Of a DNA stretch of 64,000 bases, positions 22,658-34,969 are shown piece after piece. The stretch's first letter is position 1. The number at the start of each line of letters is the position of its first letter. The notes beneath the pieces are model-generated. The model saw only the letters and a list, made by a program, of their open reading frames with translations, was not told the DNA's origin and made no database searches. The translations under genes were made by a program, and so were the position numbers. Source of the stretch: Haliotis asinina (lineage: Eukaryota; Mollusca; Gastropoda; Lepetellida; Haliotidae); NCBI RefSeq assembly GCF_037392515.1, contig NC_090280.1, positions 29,703,118 to 29,767,117 of the forward strand, given 5' to 3'.

Positions 22658-25600
22658 ATGTTGCTACAGCTCCTGGCCACCCTACTGGTGTGGGGATCGG
22701 CATTCTCTGACACAACTGTCACAATCTACAACGAGTGGCTTTCCCAGGGTGGACGTGTCCATTATGAAGTTGAACGATGGAACAAAATCAATGGTCTCAC
22801 CCACCTGAACCTAATTCCAAAGTGTAAGGCTATTGGAACGGCTGCCGGGCGTTGGGTGAACAGAGACATACAGCTATTTACAAATGTACGTATAAAGTAA
22901 ACCTCATCATATTCTGTGAAGGTAGTCAAACTAGTATGACTCTGCATGGTCCCTAGCATAGTAATATCCCTTTAGTTGCTGATCATCTATAGCCTAGTTT
23001 CTATTGTATTGTTACATATGATGATATATTTTATGGTTCCATACTAGTTTTAAAGCAACATCTTTGATAACGAAGATAGTTTAGGGACTTAAGCTTTCGG
23101 GATTACTGCAGATGCATTCACAAGGTAAAGATTCCGAAACACGTGGAAACAATGTGTTGGAAAGAACGATGACGCTTAAATCGATTAAAATATCTTGGTC
23201 ATCTATGACAACTTCTAAAAGCTTCAAAAAGACATCAAGAAAACATCTTTGATAGTCTACTTATACTGAGTCAAAAAAGAAACTTCACAATATGTAATTT
23301 TAAAAAAACCATGAATATTTTTTCTTTGATGCTACATCATTGTATCCGAAATGGGATCCTTATCTTTCGACTTTAGAAAACGTTAGCAAAACCCGCACAA
23401 ACCCATCCGTTCGTCGTGCAAATGTCGTTAGTGTCAATTCAGGTTTCGCAAGTGCAGTCGATCACGTGATCTTCGCATCGGAGTTTTCTTCATTTGCACG
23501 TGTTTGCATTAGCTTCAAGAATTGAAAAAAAGCACTAAAAAACCATAGTTCTAACGGTACATTAAATGCCACGATTGATAAATGTGCAACGTCAACGTGC
23601 CGTTGGCATGTTGCAAGCGGGAAGATCAGTTATTGACGTCTCAAGAGCAATGGGATGCAGCCGTTGTACTGTGTATTACTTGCGAGGTCGTCTACAGCAA
23701 ACTGGCACCAATTCTGATCACCCAAGGTCGGGTCGTCCATGTGTGACGTCACGTGCTGTCCAACGTGACCTACGTGACAGAATTCTGCCGGCTACACGAA
23801 CAAGGGCTGAGATGGTTAGAGGTCGACTGTCCTAACAGACCATTCGAAATCGGTTGAGGGCTGCCAATCTCCAATCTCGACGTCCATATCGTGGGCCAAT
23901 AATGACGCCGTTTCATCAACGTCAACGTCTGCTGTAGGCCCAACGTCACCTCCGATGAACCCAGAGAGACTCACCGATAAAGACGACTCTATGTCTCTCG
24001 ACCACATCATCAAATGTCCAAATCACAGCATAATTTGGGACAGTATAGAGAGATTATCCAAAAAACCACAAGGACTTCACCCAAAGAAAACTAGCAGAAG
24101 CAGTTCAAATCAGGAGACACAAGCCCTCAATCGACAGAGATCAGCGATATCTCATCCCAACTGCATACAATGAACTCATAAAAATAACAGATTAGAGCTC
24201 ACCAGCCACCATTACTAATTACCCTATCAGCCATATATACTTTATCACAGCTACAGCCATTATTGTCTCATCATTACTACCACTCATTGTTGTTGTTGTT
24301 AATCCCCCGCCTTTGATTCATACCTACATGTTGTTATTACTTTATCCCTGTCCATGTATATAAGTCTGTTCTGTGATGTATTACTCCACTCTTGCTTGAC
24401 AACGGTATAAGGATTCATACCGAAACGTCGCATCATATGCAATAAAGAAGTTGTTATCCATAGAGAATCTTACCCTCTTAAGAGCAATGGAGCAGAATCC
24501 CCAACCACGTGTTCACAAGCATCAGGCTGTCGATGAGGAGATGGTGTTTGGCAGTGGCTAATGCGCGGGGCGGCCATACACAATACTGAACTGAGAAATT
24601 TCGAATTTTTATTCTTTTGACTTGACATTCTTTATACCTAGGTTTTGGAACGGCGGTGTAGTCTAATGGAACTGATTGTGGCACTGTCAGTTTATCGAGT
24701 ACATCACAAAGATCTCAGCAACAAGATAACAAGTTAACCAGCTTACCATCTCTTGTTCTTTATAGTGCCCTGAAGAAAGAATGACAAGTTTCTCTTTCGA
24801 CTCCTCGACTCCGTATATTTTACCGTGGTCTGATGTCTGGGTTTGTTTTGTTTTTATGCTTGTTTTGTTTCTGTTTTGTTTTCTGTTTTGTTGTGGATAT
24901 TGTCCCTTTTTCTTTCTTTTTTTTCCTGTCCTTTTTTTTGAGGGGGGGGGAGGGAGCGGGGCTTATGTAACAAAATATATATATTGTATACTAAAAACAT
25001 TTGTAGTCACTATACCTGAAATGCTACTGAAATTTAACCCACTCACTGTAATATTTAGGGTTTATTGTTTGGAATCAGATTCTTGCTTATCATATGGTAT
25101 TAGCTCTCGCCAATATAGATAAGCGAAAGCAAACTGTTGACGTATCTTGCACAATTTTTTGTATCTTAGATAATTTGAAATCTCCATATTTCAACAATAT
25201 ATGTCTCACATTACATGATGGGTGGGTGAAGCATGAAATATTACAATATTATTCTGGTCTTTTAAGCAGAAAACCACGCACGCAAATAAGTTGACCGCAA
25301 AGTAGTGAAAGATTTTTACTTCTACTTTTACTACTTTTACTTCTCTCAGAAAAAAATCAACTTTCATGTCGGCGGTCTGACATTATCGAGTCTGGACCAG
25401 ACGATCTACTGATCAATGGTTATTGTGAGAGAATTTACATAGCCTTTCATTGTTATTTTTTATTCAGTGGCCCCAAAGTCCAAGTCACCATGGTTATCCA
25501 GACCCCACCTATCTCCAGGACCACGCACTTCAGTCAAAGTCATTCACGTATTACATGCAACAACTAGCTAACTACGGGAATAACATCTCCGACATGGTCT

Positions 25601-27789
25601 GGAACATACAAGGTATGTAATGCCGCTAAATGTACATGCAACAACTAGCTAACTACGGGAATAACATCCCCGACATGGTCTGGAACATACAAGGTATGTA
25701 ATGCCGCTAAATGTACATGCAACAACTAGCTAACTACGGGAATAGCATCTCCGACATGGTCTGGAACATACAAGGTATGTAATGCCGCTAAATGTACATG
25801 CAACAACTAGCTAACTACGGGAATAACATCCCCGACATGGTCTGGAACATACAAGGTATGTAATGCCGCTAAATGTACATGCAACAACTAGCTAACTACG
25901 GGAATAACATCTCCGACATGGTCTGGAACATACAAGGTATGTAATGCCGCTAAATGTACATGCAACAACTAGCTAACTACGGGAATAACATCTCCGACAT
26001 GGTCTGGAACATACAAGGTATTGTTTTCAAGAGGTATATATATACCCTGATAAACTTATTGTAAACTCATGACAAGGCTATAATGGAACTGATATAACGT
26101 GCCAAAGGATAAACTGCGTGTTTTAATATTCATTTTCTTTCCTTCGTCTGAGGTACGCGTCTTAATCAGTTGGCAGCAGAGTACCGATGGCGAAAGAGTT
26201 CTAAATGTCTACAATGTAACTATTCACATACGCTTATTTAACTTTGAAGATGTCCAACATACGGTGATAATGTTTGATGTTTGACGTACATTTTCTATCA
26301 CTGCATATGGTCTTCCCATAAAGGTAGGAGCTGGCCCGACTGGATAGATAAGTCTCATCATCATGGTGGATTCCCAAACAATATTGACGCTGCATCAGAG
26401 TTTGTGTCACTGATGGTTCAGAGTGCCAAGGACTACACAGGAGGTCGCCTTCCCCACATATTTGAGGTCATCAATGAACCTGACTGGTACGAAGATGTTA
26501 TTGACCCACAAACGAATATAGACTTTCACAGAGCCGTGGCCGACAAGCTGAAATCAAGATTTGGAATGAAAGTTGCCGGACCATCGTACACTAGTATGGC
26601 ATTACGACAAGCAGATGAAAATAACTTCAGCTTTTGGAAGAAAACTGCAAAGTTTCTGGACATGTCTCTTGATCACTTGGACTTTTTCTCGTTCCATTCC
26701 TACAACTATCTGCTTATATCAGGTGGAAATCACACGTACTCTGGAATTAACGAAGCTCGTCTGGTCGCTTCTCTTGACATGGTGGAGAATTATTCCCATA
26801 TCAAAAAAGGAAAGAACGTTCAGTTAGTTAACACTGAATTTGGATTAGGTCTGGGTAACCTGAAATCATTTGGCCCAAATTTTGAAAATGGAATGCTAGA
26901 CTTTGAAACAATATACCAAGAAAATGGCTTCATGTTTACTTTCCTTAACCTGAGAGAGTTTATCGACAGAGTTACCGTATTTCTCCTTTCAAATGAACAA
27001 TTTCCAGGCCATACTGCCCTTCGAAAATCATTGTTTACCAGGGATGGTCATCCTCTTCAAAATACGAAATTCTTCACGTTTTGGAAGAACTTCGTCAGTG
27101 ATCAAAGGTTTCTACGAGTCTCAAGTCAGTACGATGGACAGGAGAGAATTGTTTCACCTCTTGCCCTAGCCAATCCTCGCACCAAAGAGATGGTGGTTCT
27201 ACTCCACAACTATGGAAGTAAATGGCAGAATGTAAAACTGGACTTTCCCAACAACTGGCTTAACCCTACCACGGGTGAAGAAACATGTGTTCTGTTCGAA
27301 AATGATAACCCATCTATTCATGCCAATTACCATTTCGACAGGTCTAAGCTTCATGGCACCGTCGGTCTGCCTGGATCGTCAACCTGCTTCTACAAGTTCA
27401 AAACCAACTATAACTTTGGCGGAATACGCACGGACAACGAGAACACATACTACGGGAAGAAAATGATCATCCCTATCAGCAACGGACATGCACAGACAAC
27501 CATCAGTCTACCTAGCTCCGGATACCATTTATCTTATCTTAGACTAGGAATCAGTCGAGACAAGAATGCAGATGCAAAACCCAAGACCATTGTCTTCAAT
27601 GGCCACACGTTGTCTTCAAGTTACATGCTGTTTGATGCCATGAAGGTTGACGGAAAAACAAAATGGAACGTGTGGGTGTTCAAAGTGCCTCCAGGACAGA
27701 TCAACACGTCAAATACAGTCAGCATGACGTTTGACGGAAACGGTGGTCACGTGACATCCGTGGCACTGGTTGTTGGAAAAATTCATTAG
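22658..27789 (+). CDS. Secreted GH86-like glycoside hydrolase, copy D
   Basis: Exons 22658-22885, 25468-25612 and 26324-27789 join in frame to 612 residues (intron phases 0 and 1). The signal peptide is MLLQLLATLLVWGSAFS. The mature protein begins DTTVTIYNEWLSQGGR. A TIM-barrel of clan GH-A follows, with the acid/base Glu176 in VINEPDW and the nucleophile Glu296 in VNTEFG, exactly 120 residues apart. From about residue 365 come a beta-rich domain and a final beta-sandwich ending in a Gly-Asn-Gly-Gly-His-Val motif. Such an arrangement is known in GH86 beta-agarases and beta-porphyranases, which cut red-algal galactans by endo-hydrolysis. The family call is from memory of motifs; other GH-A families (GH39, GH30) remain possible. 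Intron 1 carries a Tc1 and a Penelope-like fragment. Intron 2 begins with five extra copies of the exon 2 end. Expression is likely in digestive tissue (inference). Confidence 0.85.
23262..23972 (+). mobile_element. Tc1/mariner DNA transposon, 3'-truncated, in intron 1 of copy D
   Basis: The left end reads TACTGAGTCAAAAAAGAAAC, typical of Tc1-like terminal repeats. At 23566-23835 an open frame begins MPRLINVQRQRAVGMLQAGR and continues with the Arg-Gly-Arg-Leu-Gln and Gly-Arg-Pro segments of the bipartite helix-turn-helix domain. A second frame continues QTIRNRLRAANLQSRRPYRG and then LLxAQRHLRxTQRD, where both expected Trp codons have become stops. The DDE catalytic domain and right terminal repeat are absent. 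The element is dead and stops abruptly at the start of a Penelope-like fragment. Confidence 0.8.
23985..24475 (+). mobile_element. Penelope-like (GIY-YIG) retroelement 3' fragment
   Basis: Two adjacent frames give His-rich text ending in EAVQIRRHKPSIDRDQRYL and an Asn-Glu-Leu close, matching the C-terminal region after the GIY-YIG endonuclease of Penelope-like elements (EAxxIxxxxPSxNRDxGxxLP). A 3' UTR follows with a hairpin CGGTAT/ATACCG, the sequence GAAACGTCG and AATAAAGAAGTTG. The reverse transcriptase is missing, so this is a 5'-truncated insertion. Confidence 0.6.
25373..25424 (-). repeat. R2 fragment, reverse
   Basis: CGGCGGTCTGACATTATCGA and GTCTGGACCAGACGATC followed by GATCAATGG match the middle of R2 in reverse. 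It lies in intron 1 of copy D just before exon 2. Confidence 0.5.
25552..26020 (+). repeat. 81-bp tandem array of exon 2 end plus splice donor
   Basis: Six units start at 25552, 25633, 25714, 25795, 25876 and 25957; the last is partial. Each has the final 61 nt of exon 2, the donor ACAAG|GTATGT and 14 nt of intron. Units differ at two sites only (CATCTCC or CATCCCC, AATAAC or AATAGC). Units 2 and 4 are identical to each other. The period is a multiple of three, but read-through meets TAA six bases past each donor junction, so only use of the first donor gives the full protein. Confidence 0.95.
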
Positions 27790-29330
27790 ATAAAATCCTC
27801 TTCCAGAACACAAGTTGTTGATATGAATATTCTGAGACATGTAGATATACAAGTTCTTGCCGCACGGAGAGATACTATGTGCTAAGACCTACGGGCCATA
27901 GATCTGTTACATAAAGAAAGATCGAAGTAAACAGAAAAGGTTCATACATAAGAGAGATGTATTTATAAAGCACTTAATGATTTTAAAATATTCCAAAATT
28001 CAATACAGTCGTATCAGGATGCTGACATACAACCGGCCTTGAGGAACCACTGTTAAAATGAATGTTAGGTCACTTTGTACCCTCCATACAACGTGTATAA
28101 GACATTTGGTAAAAACCTTGGTAATTCTAGCAGATTTCCAGCTGAGGTTGCACAGCGATTTACCCGTGAAGATCCGGTTTACACTGATCATCAGACCCTG
28201 TATTAACGAAGAAGAACTTTATTCTCATACATCACATGTAGGGACATAGAGAATATACAGATAATTCACATTAAAATCATTACGAGCTTAAATATAAGGG
28301 AAGTTAAACATAATACACTGATTTGTACAAACACAAACCTTTCTCGATGTAATGATGTTAATACGATGAAAGTGGTCTCGGCTTTTTCGATTCGCTCCGA
28401 CAGACAAGTTAAAAAATGATTCAAATGTCAATAAAATATAATGTGTCATGACCAAATGACATAGGGGTCATAATCCACGACCATTCAGCTTATCAGAGTC
28501 AATTTTATAAACATCTGCTACTTTGAATGTAAAAAATTTATACAGTTTTGGACTCACTCTCTCCTTGGATCGACTGTCTATCGGGGAAATGATAGTTGAC
28601 GATGGGCAGCTTCTGGTTGGGCATAGACAGCCTTTACCCCTATGAAATAACATACTACAGTCGTAAACGTAAGAGTTTGATTTCAAAGAGAGTTTAAAGT
28701 AAGCATATATTGACTATGAATATTATCAACAAAATCTCATCTTGTTGGTTTTACATGAGCAGTTAACAAACAAAACATTGAACTGGGCCATCGGGTAAAA
28801 TACGTTAGGCTAAATAAAGAAAGTGAAATGTTACTTGGCGTGTCACTTGACATTGGGCTTACTGAAGCACAAGGGTGAAAGGATGAAAATACCTCTTAAA
28901 TGCAGGGAACAAAACACTGCGTTTTCTCTTAGAGTTGTATCATTAACGCGATATGTAATCTTGTAATCGCTTAATACATATATTTAATTTACGATTTACA
29001 ATAGCCATTTACTTAGTATTCAGGTGAAAAATAGGTTATTTGAGTTTTCTATTCGAAACATTGTGGGGGCGATGTAAAATTTTAACTCACTCGCTTACAC
29101 TACACATGAGTTTTATCAACTGTGCATTCTTTACAGTCCGCAAGGTACATAATTCTGAGAGATAATTTGTTGTCGTATCGTCAAAGTGAGGCAACTCGAG
29201 CTCTCTGTATATTACTGCCGACAGAAACAATGCAACGGATTATTTAACATGGATTCCTCGCAACGAAATGTCATATTATGCCTGAGCATCAAGTGATGTA
29301 CGCGCAAAAAATGTGCACCTGCACGTTTGC
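27790..29330. other. Intergenic between copies D and E
   Basis: No gene or clear repeat is seen. Unlike copies A and E, copy D has no AATAAA at its stop; the nearest weak signal is GATAAA at 27789-27794. Confidence 0.5.
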
Positions 29331-29462
29331 ACATGTCATCGTATCCCAGCTGCATTGACCGATGCTCATGATGTTGATCACTGGATCATCTGGACACATC
29401 ACGCGAAGCTTGACGCCTTGTAACATGATTTAATATGTGAGATGAGAGACAAGAGATACCTG

Positions 29463-29735
29463 GAGTGAGTGAGTGAGTGAGTGAGTGAGTGAGTGAGTGG
29501 CTGGCTGGCTGACTGACTGACTGGTGTATGACGCTACACTCAGCAATATCCCAGCTATATGACGGGACTCTGTATGTAATCGAGTCCAGTGATCAACAGC
29601 AGGAGCATAGATCTACCTAACTGGCACCGATGACAAGTGTCACCCAAGTTAAAGAGTCTGAAAATCCTTTTAGTCGCCGCTTACGACAAGCAAGGGTTAC
29701 TGAAGATCAATTCGAACACCGATCCTCACGCGTCC
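29463..29735 (-). repeat. R2 repeat, reverse, with (GAGT)n tail
   Basis: Reverse R2 begins with a GAGT microsatellite at 29465-29498 and CTGGCTGGCTGACTGACTG. CAGCAATATCCCAGCTATAT and CTTACGACAAGCAAGGGTTA follow. A short plus-strand R2 piece lies just before it at 29339-29396 (GATCACTGGATCATCTGGAC). Confidence 0.7.
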
Positions 29736-30521
29736 ATACAATTGCAATTGAACATTGTTTCACAATAAACATCACTGTCTCCTAACCCGAGGAAAGCAAT
29801 ATTCACCTAGTCTCTGAAATATAACCATGCATCGACTTGATAGGAGCACCTTCTTAATAAGTAACCTGAATGTTTCATACCTCTTTACTTGTTACTTCCA
29901 TTCCGTACGCTACACCATCTCTATTCATAGCTTGAAAATACTCTAGATATTCGGTGCATCGATATATTGTTACACGCTCACACCGAAAACCTTACAGAAT
30001 TCCTGTTATTCATACATTTTCTGCTTATTTGCCTTCACATCCGCTGAAATTAAATACCTTTTTTCTCTTTTTGACATATCTAGTAGCATAAGTGTTGCAT
30101 GCAGAGTTACATATTATGACATATACTGTTAATCTGCAGTCACGACTTGCCAGCTCATCCTGATAAGCTGTGTGTATCTTGAACGAGGAGACCACCTACT
30201 TGCCAAATCCAGCCTAATACCATTGGCTTGATCGAGACCAGAGTGATGTATGTTACGAGTAAGTCTACACGTCGAAAACCATGACATCGGTACAGACCAT
30301 AGAGAAAGGTGGACACGCACTGTTCAATGGATTAATGGCCAATATAAAGCCTCTTGTACGATAAAGAAATGCATTGTGTCAACTCTTCATTGTGAAATCA
30401 CGCACTGTGCCTGTAATAAGAACCTGTAATTTGTTCATAAAGTCTTACGTCTAAAAATCCCATTTGTTTCGAGAATTGGTTACGCGTTGATACTTGTCCT
30501 CGATCGACACACATCACATTT

Positions 30522-30765
30522 ACCCGTGAAGATCCGGGAAAGAATTAATCTTCAATAACCCTTGCTTGTCATAAAAGGCAACTAACGGGATCGGGTGGTC
30601 TGGCTGGCTGACAGAGTTGACACATATCATCATATTCCAATGATACACGAGGTTTGACGCTTATGATATTGATCACTGGATTGTCTAGACTCGATTAATT
30701 ACAGACCGCTGCCATGTAGCTGGAATACTGCAGCGTATGGCATTAAACAACAAACCAACCGCATT
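30522..30765 (+). repeat. R2 repeat
   Basis: CCCGTGAAGATCCGGGAAAG, CAACTAACGGGATCGGGTGG, GATCACTGGATTGTCTAG and GTAGCTGGAATACTGCAG appear in R2 order. It ends about 290 bp upstream of copy E. Confidence 0.7.
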
Positions 30766-31016
30766 ACATTCCTGTACGCCAAGGCGACCAGCTGACACTT
30801 ACTTCAACTGCTAAAAGTATACAACAATCTTAGAAGGCTAGTGTACTTTTCTGTTTAACCTCGCGCGTCTCCTCAACTTGTAACTGAACACTATGTGAGA
30901 CATAAATTCTCACTATTTAAAAAGACGTCGGACAATCCAACCTTGATAGCTGTGTGCAGTGTCTACAGACAGGTTAACAGATGATCGTTTTCCCACGTAC
31001 AGACATGTCATCGCTC

Positions 31017-31026
31017 TATATATAAG
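31017..31026 (+). promoter_or_regulatory. TATA box of copy E
   Basis: TATATATAAG lies 30 bp upstream of the ATG at 31057, so the 5' UTR must be very short. The matching position and spacing in copy D support this as the core promoter. Confidence 0.55.
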
Positions 31027-31056
31027 CTTATATATAACACAAGTTATTTTCTGAAA

Positions 31057-34000
31057 ATGATATTCCTCGGGCAGGTGGTGCACATTCTGCTGCTGGGGCA
31101 CACGGTGCTGTCGGACACGACCGTCACCATCTACAACGAATGGCTTTCCCAAGGAGGTAGAGTCCATTATGAGGTCGACAGGTGGAACAAACACAATGGA
31201 CTGGACCGACTCAGTCTCATCCCTCATTGTAAATCTCTCGGAACTCCGCCTGGACGTTGGCTGAACAGAGACATAAATGACCATTTCTTTGAAAATGTAA
31301 GTGCATCACTTTGGACAAGCCTCTATCTGTTAGACTATGTTGTGCATGGTTAGTGACCTGGTCCTCGTCAGATGGTAAGAAGTGAGTTCTCGAGACCGTA
31401 TAAAAACGACCTTAATCTTAACAACAATATACGGCCGCTACCGATTGCGATCACAGCGCTTAAATCACCATTTATTTTCTATGTTGACAAACAAAAATCC
31501 TCTTCTCCCAAAAGAGACGCTGAAACAGTTCTTGTCAACGGAACAGAGATGTTTATATAAAGTTACTGTACCATTCTGCAGCAACCAGACTTCATGTTTG
31601 CTCTGAAATCTGAATACGTTTACACCTGTTTTGTCATCTTTCATTTGGAAATCGGAAACTGTAAACTTCACACAAGGATAATGTGAGACCATATTAAAGG
31701 CACAGTGTCACACATTTATGACAGTGTCAAACATTTATGTTATTGATATTTGAAACAGAGACCACTAGTCATATACTGAATGTCAACAATTGTTGCGTAC
31801 ATAGAAAACTGTTGGTGTTGTTAGTGTTTGCCAAACTGGCATCAATTACAAGCTGTACGTAGGATATTTTTACAAGAGACATAACTCTATGGGGTTTTGC
31901 TTGAAATAATGTAATGTAATTGCTAGAGGGCGCGAAAGTCGATATGATGCAACGTTGCATTCGAACTCTTTCGAACTTTTGATTCAAACTTGTACCCTAA
32001 GACCCCATATTTTTTTTTAAATTGTTTATTTTCTATATGCCTTTATTTTTTCAATTTTATTTTATTTATTATATTTTAATGTATTTTATTTTCCGGGGTT
32101 TATATGATATCCAAGGGCTGGTAGTGTTACTGAGGGAAACGTAATATGCCTTTACATGCACGTAACGTTCGCCCTATCAACTCTTAAGTATTATCAACCT
32201 TGATCTGACTCTGAGATGTGGAAACATCTACACATCACTTGTCATTTTGTATTTTGAATTCTAAAACACTTTGCGGCTCGTATAAAGGCAGTTCTTATAT
32301 ATTCCTATATATTATGGTGTTCATACAGATTTTCACTTCACAGATTTAAAATAAGTAGACTCAGGTAGAGATACCCGCATTGAGTGAGAGAGTAACTTAA
32401 TATTTAACGTCACATCGGCAGTATTGCAGCCATATCATGACGGGAACATTCTTGACATGCAAAAGGAATATATGTATATTATAAAAAAGACAGTTAAGCC
32501 ACAAGAATAGCACAGTTAGAATTAAACCTGGCGTGGAAATATAAACCCTGGCTATTGATCGCCAACAACTGAAGGTAGATCACCACACTAGGTACATACC
32601 TGCATAGATACGAGTTTTTAACAGACTGTTCGCTTTATCGTTCAAACGTGCAATCCCACATGCCGTCTCAAAATATTCCAACTTGATCAACTTATATTGT
32701 AGCTGTCCTGTTAGTGATTTTGAAAAACGATTGTCAAATTCTCTTTTAAATATAAACATTATCTGAATTTCTGAATTATTTTCATAAAGTGAAAAGGCCC
32801 ATCACATGTGAACGTGCATAAGCATTGAGTGATATGACAAAACCAGTGTTCAGTGTTGGAATGTAATTTAAATTCAGGAATTTGTAATACATTTTTCACA
32901 TTTACCTTGGCTAGTGGCCCGAGAATCCAAGTCACCGAGGGTATCCGAAACCCAGCTATGCTGAAGACCACGCACTGCAGTCGAAAATCTGGAAGACATA
33001 CATGGCACAGAGGAATGGTTACGGCAGCGGTGTTGATAACTTGGTTTGGGAAATCGGTGGTGAGTTGGATAACATGAGGGTTTATTTGTCTCCACTGAGA
33101 TGCTATTTTGCTTCATGCAAGCATGTATGTTTGGTAACATTTACAAACCTTTGTAAATTACGAAAAATGGGATATTTGTATATACGTTGATGTATTAGTG
33201 ATGGAGTGAGCTTAGGTTTACGACGCTTTTAGCAATATTACTGCAATGTCACGACGGGGGAAATGAGTTTCACACATTGTATCCATGTGGGGAATCGAAC
33301 CCGGTAGGTTAATTCCGGAACGTTTGACACACTGAGAAATATAATTACATGAATGTTGAAGGCTTTTTTCATGTACACCAAGTATAACTGCAGACTACAC
33401 TGTATTAAATACCTTTTTGTCTTTTCAAAAACAGCCCATCTCAAGGACAATAATATACTTCGTTCTATTTTGCTAACTCTACACCTGGTTGATCTTGAAG
33501 GAATATTGTTTCAAACAGGTACACGCTGGCCCAAGTGGATGAATAGATCTCAACATCAGGGCCAGTTTCCAAACAACCTGGACGCTGCATCAGAGTTTGT
33601 GTCGCTGATGGTTCAGAGTGCCAAGGACTACACAAATGGTCACATCCCACATATATTTGAAGTTATAAACGAACCAAATACTCACTGGCAATTCCTGTCT
33701 GACCAGACTGTTGTTGACTTCCACCGCATCGTTGCCCAAAAGCTGAAGTCACGCTTTGGGATGAAGGTCGGAGGTCCCACATATTCTGGATACCGCCTTC
33801 AGATGGGCGATATGGACAATTTCCGTTTGTGGAAGAAAACGGCCGAGTTTTTGGACATGTCTTTGGATCATCTGGACTTCTTCTCATTCCATGCGTACAA
33901 TGAACTGCGAGTTTCTGGGGGAAATCACCTCTTCACTGGCTTCAATGAGGCTCGATTTGTTGCTGCGGTTGACATGATAGAAAATTATTCGCATATCAAG

Positions 34001-34969
34001 AAGGGTAAAAATGTTCCCATCATTATCAGTGAGTATGGAAGGGATCGAGTTATGGGCTTAGACAAATGGTCCCCCAGTGGCTTGATAGATTTTGCAACCA
34101 TATACCAACCAAATGGGTACATGTTCACCTTCCTTAACCTGAGAGAGTTTATAGATAGGGCCATTGTGTTTATACTTTCCAATGAGCAACGTCCTGGACA
34201 CACCAGCCTCAACTGGTCCTTGTTTACTCAGAATGGTCAAGAGACTGAAATGACCAAATTTTTCAAGTTCTGGAAATACATGTATAATAATCAGAAGTTC
34301 CTTAGAGTCACCAGCCAGTACTCGGGATGGCAGAGACAGGTTGCTTCCCTGGCTCTGGCTGATCCAAACAACAACGAGATGACGATCCTTCTCCACAACT
34401 ATGGCACCTCGTCTCAGAAGGTCAGGCTGAATTTTAAGAACGGGTGGATTAATCCAACATCTGGCGAATCAACATGTATTCAGTATGAAAAAGCTAAACC
34501 AGCAATGCATTCTAATGTCCATTTTTCCACCAGCGGGACGGTTAGCCTCCCTGGGGAATCTACCTGCTTATATAAGTTCAAAACTAGCTACAACTTCGGA
34601 AGCGTGAGGACCAACAATGAAAACACATACTACGGCAAGAACATGATAATCCCCATCAGCAACGGCCAGGCACAGACCACAATCAGTGTACCAAGCTCTG
34701 GCTACCATTCTGCGCTGTTGAGAGTTGGGGTGACTCGCAATAAGAACACAAATGGCAAACCACTCAGTGTCACGTTCAATGGGTTCAAACTACCATCCAC
34801 ATTCATGCTCTTCGATACTGATAACCCTGACGTTAAAACGCAGTGGCAGGTTTGGGAGTTCTGGGTTCCTGAAGGTCGGGTACAGTCAACAAACACTGTC
34901 TCCATGACATTTGCTGGGAACGGAGGACACGTGTCGTCTGTGGCACTGGTCGCAGGGAAACTTCAATAA
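31057..34969 (+). CDS. Secreted GH86-like glycoside hydrolase, copy E
   Basis: Exons 31057-31296, 32915-33059 and 33519-34969 join in frame to 611 residues. The start is set by the signal peptide MIFLGQVVHILLLGHTVLS, cleaved before DTTVTIYNE. Clan GH-A hallmarks are the acid/base Glu180 (VINEP), the SFHAYN strand (251-256) and the nucleophile Glu300 (IISEYG). A conserved FMFTFLNLRE-like segment follows at about 330-338. Residues 370-485 form a beta-rich domain with Cys448 and Cys478 placed as a likely disulfide. Residues 486-611 form the last beta-sandwich, similar to the terminal domains of bacterial beta-agarases. The probable role is endo-hydrolysis of agar or porphyran in the gut lumen. 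GH86 is my best family match, not proven. Exon 1 is about as divergent from D as exon 3. Intron 1 is 1618 bp with a reverse R3. Intron 2 is 459 bp with a reverse SINE. All splice sites are GT-AG. Confidence 0.88.
32385..32605 (-). repeat. R3 repeat, reverse, in copy E intron 1
   Basis: CACATCGGCAGTATTGCAGC, GATCGCCAACAACTGAAGG and AGATCACCACACTAGG are R3 landmarks in reverse order. Confidence 0.65.
33185..33330 (-). mobile_element. SINE-1, reverse, in copy E intron 2
   Basis: Reverse tail TTTACGACGCTTTTAGCAAT, body GAGTTTCACACATTGTATCC and B-box complement GGGGAATCGAACCC are present. It is in the opposite orientation to the SINE in intron 2 of copies B and C, so it is a separate insertion. 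Confidence 0.7.

Noticed and set aside
24781-25122. 113-codon frame rich in Phe and Cys in intron 1 of copy D
   Set aside because: It is composed of T-rich and G-run simple sequence; it resembles a membrane protein only by composition.
26281-26323. ATG at 26281 as the start of copy D
   Set aside because: The frame upstream of 26324 is intron sequence by comparison with C and E. Exon 1 at 22658 supplies the signal peptide and the conserved YNEWLSQGGR block.
33353-33518. ATG at 33353 as the start of copy E
   Set aside because: The same reasoning applies: these 55 codons are open intron 2 sequence without counterpart in other copies. The acceptor TCAAACAG ends at 33518.
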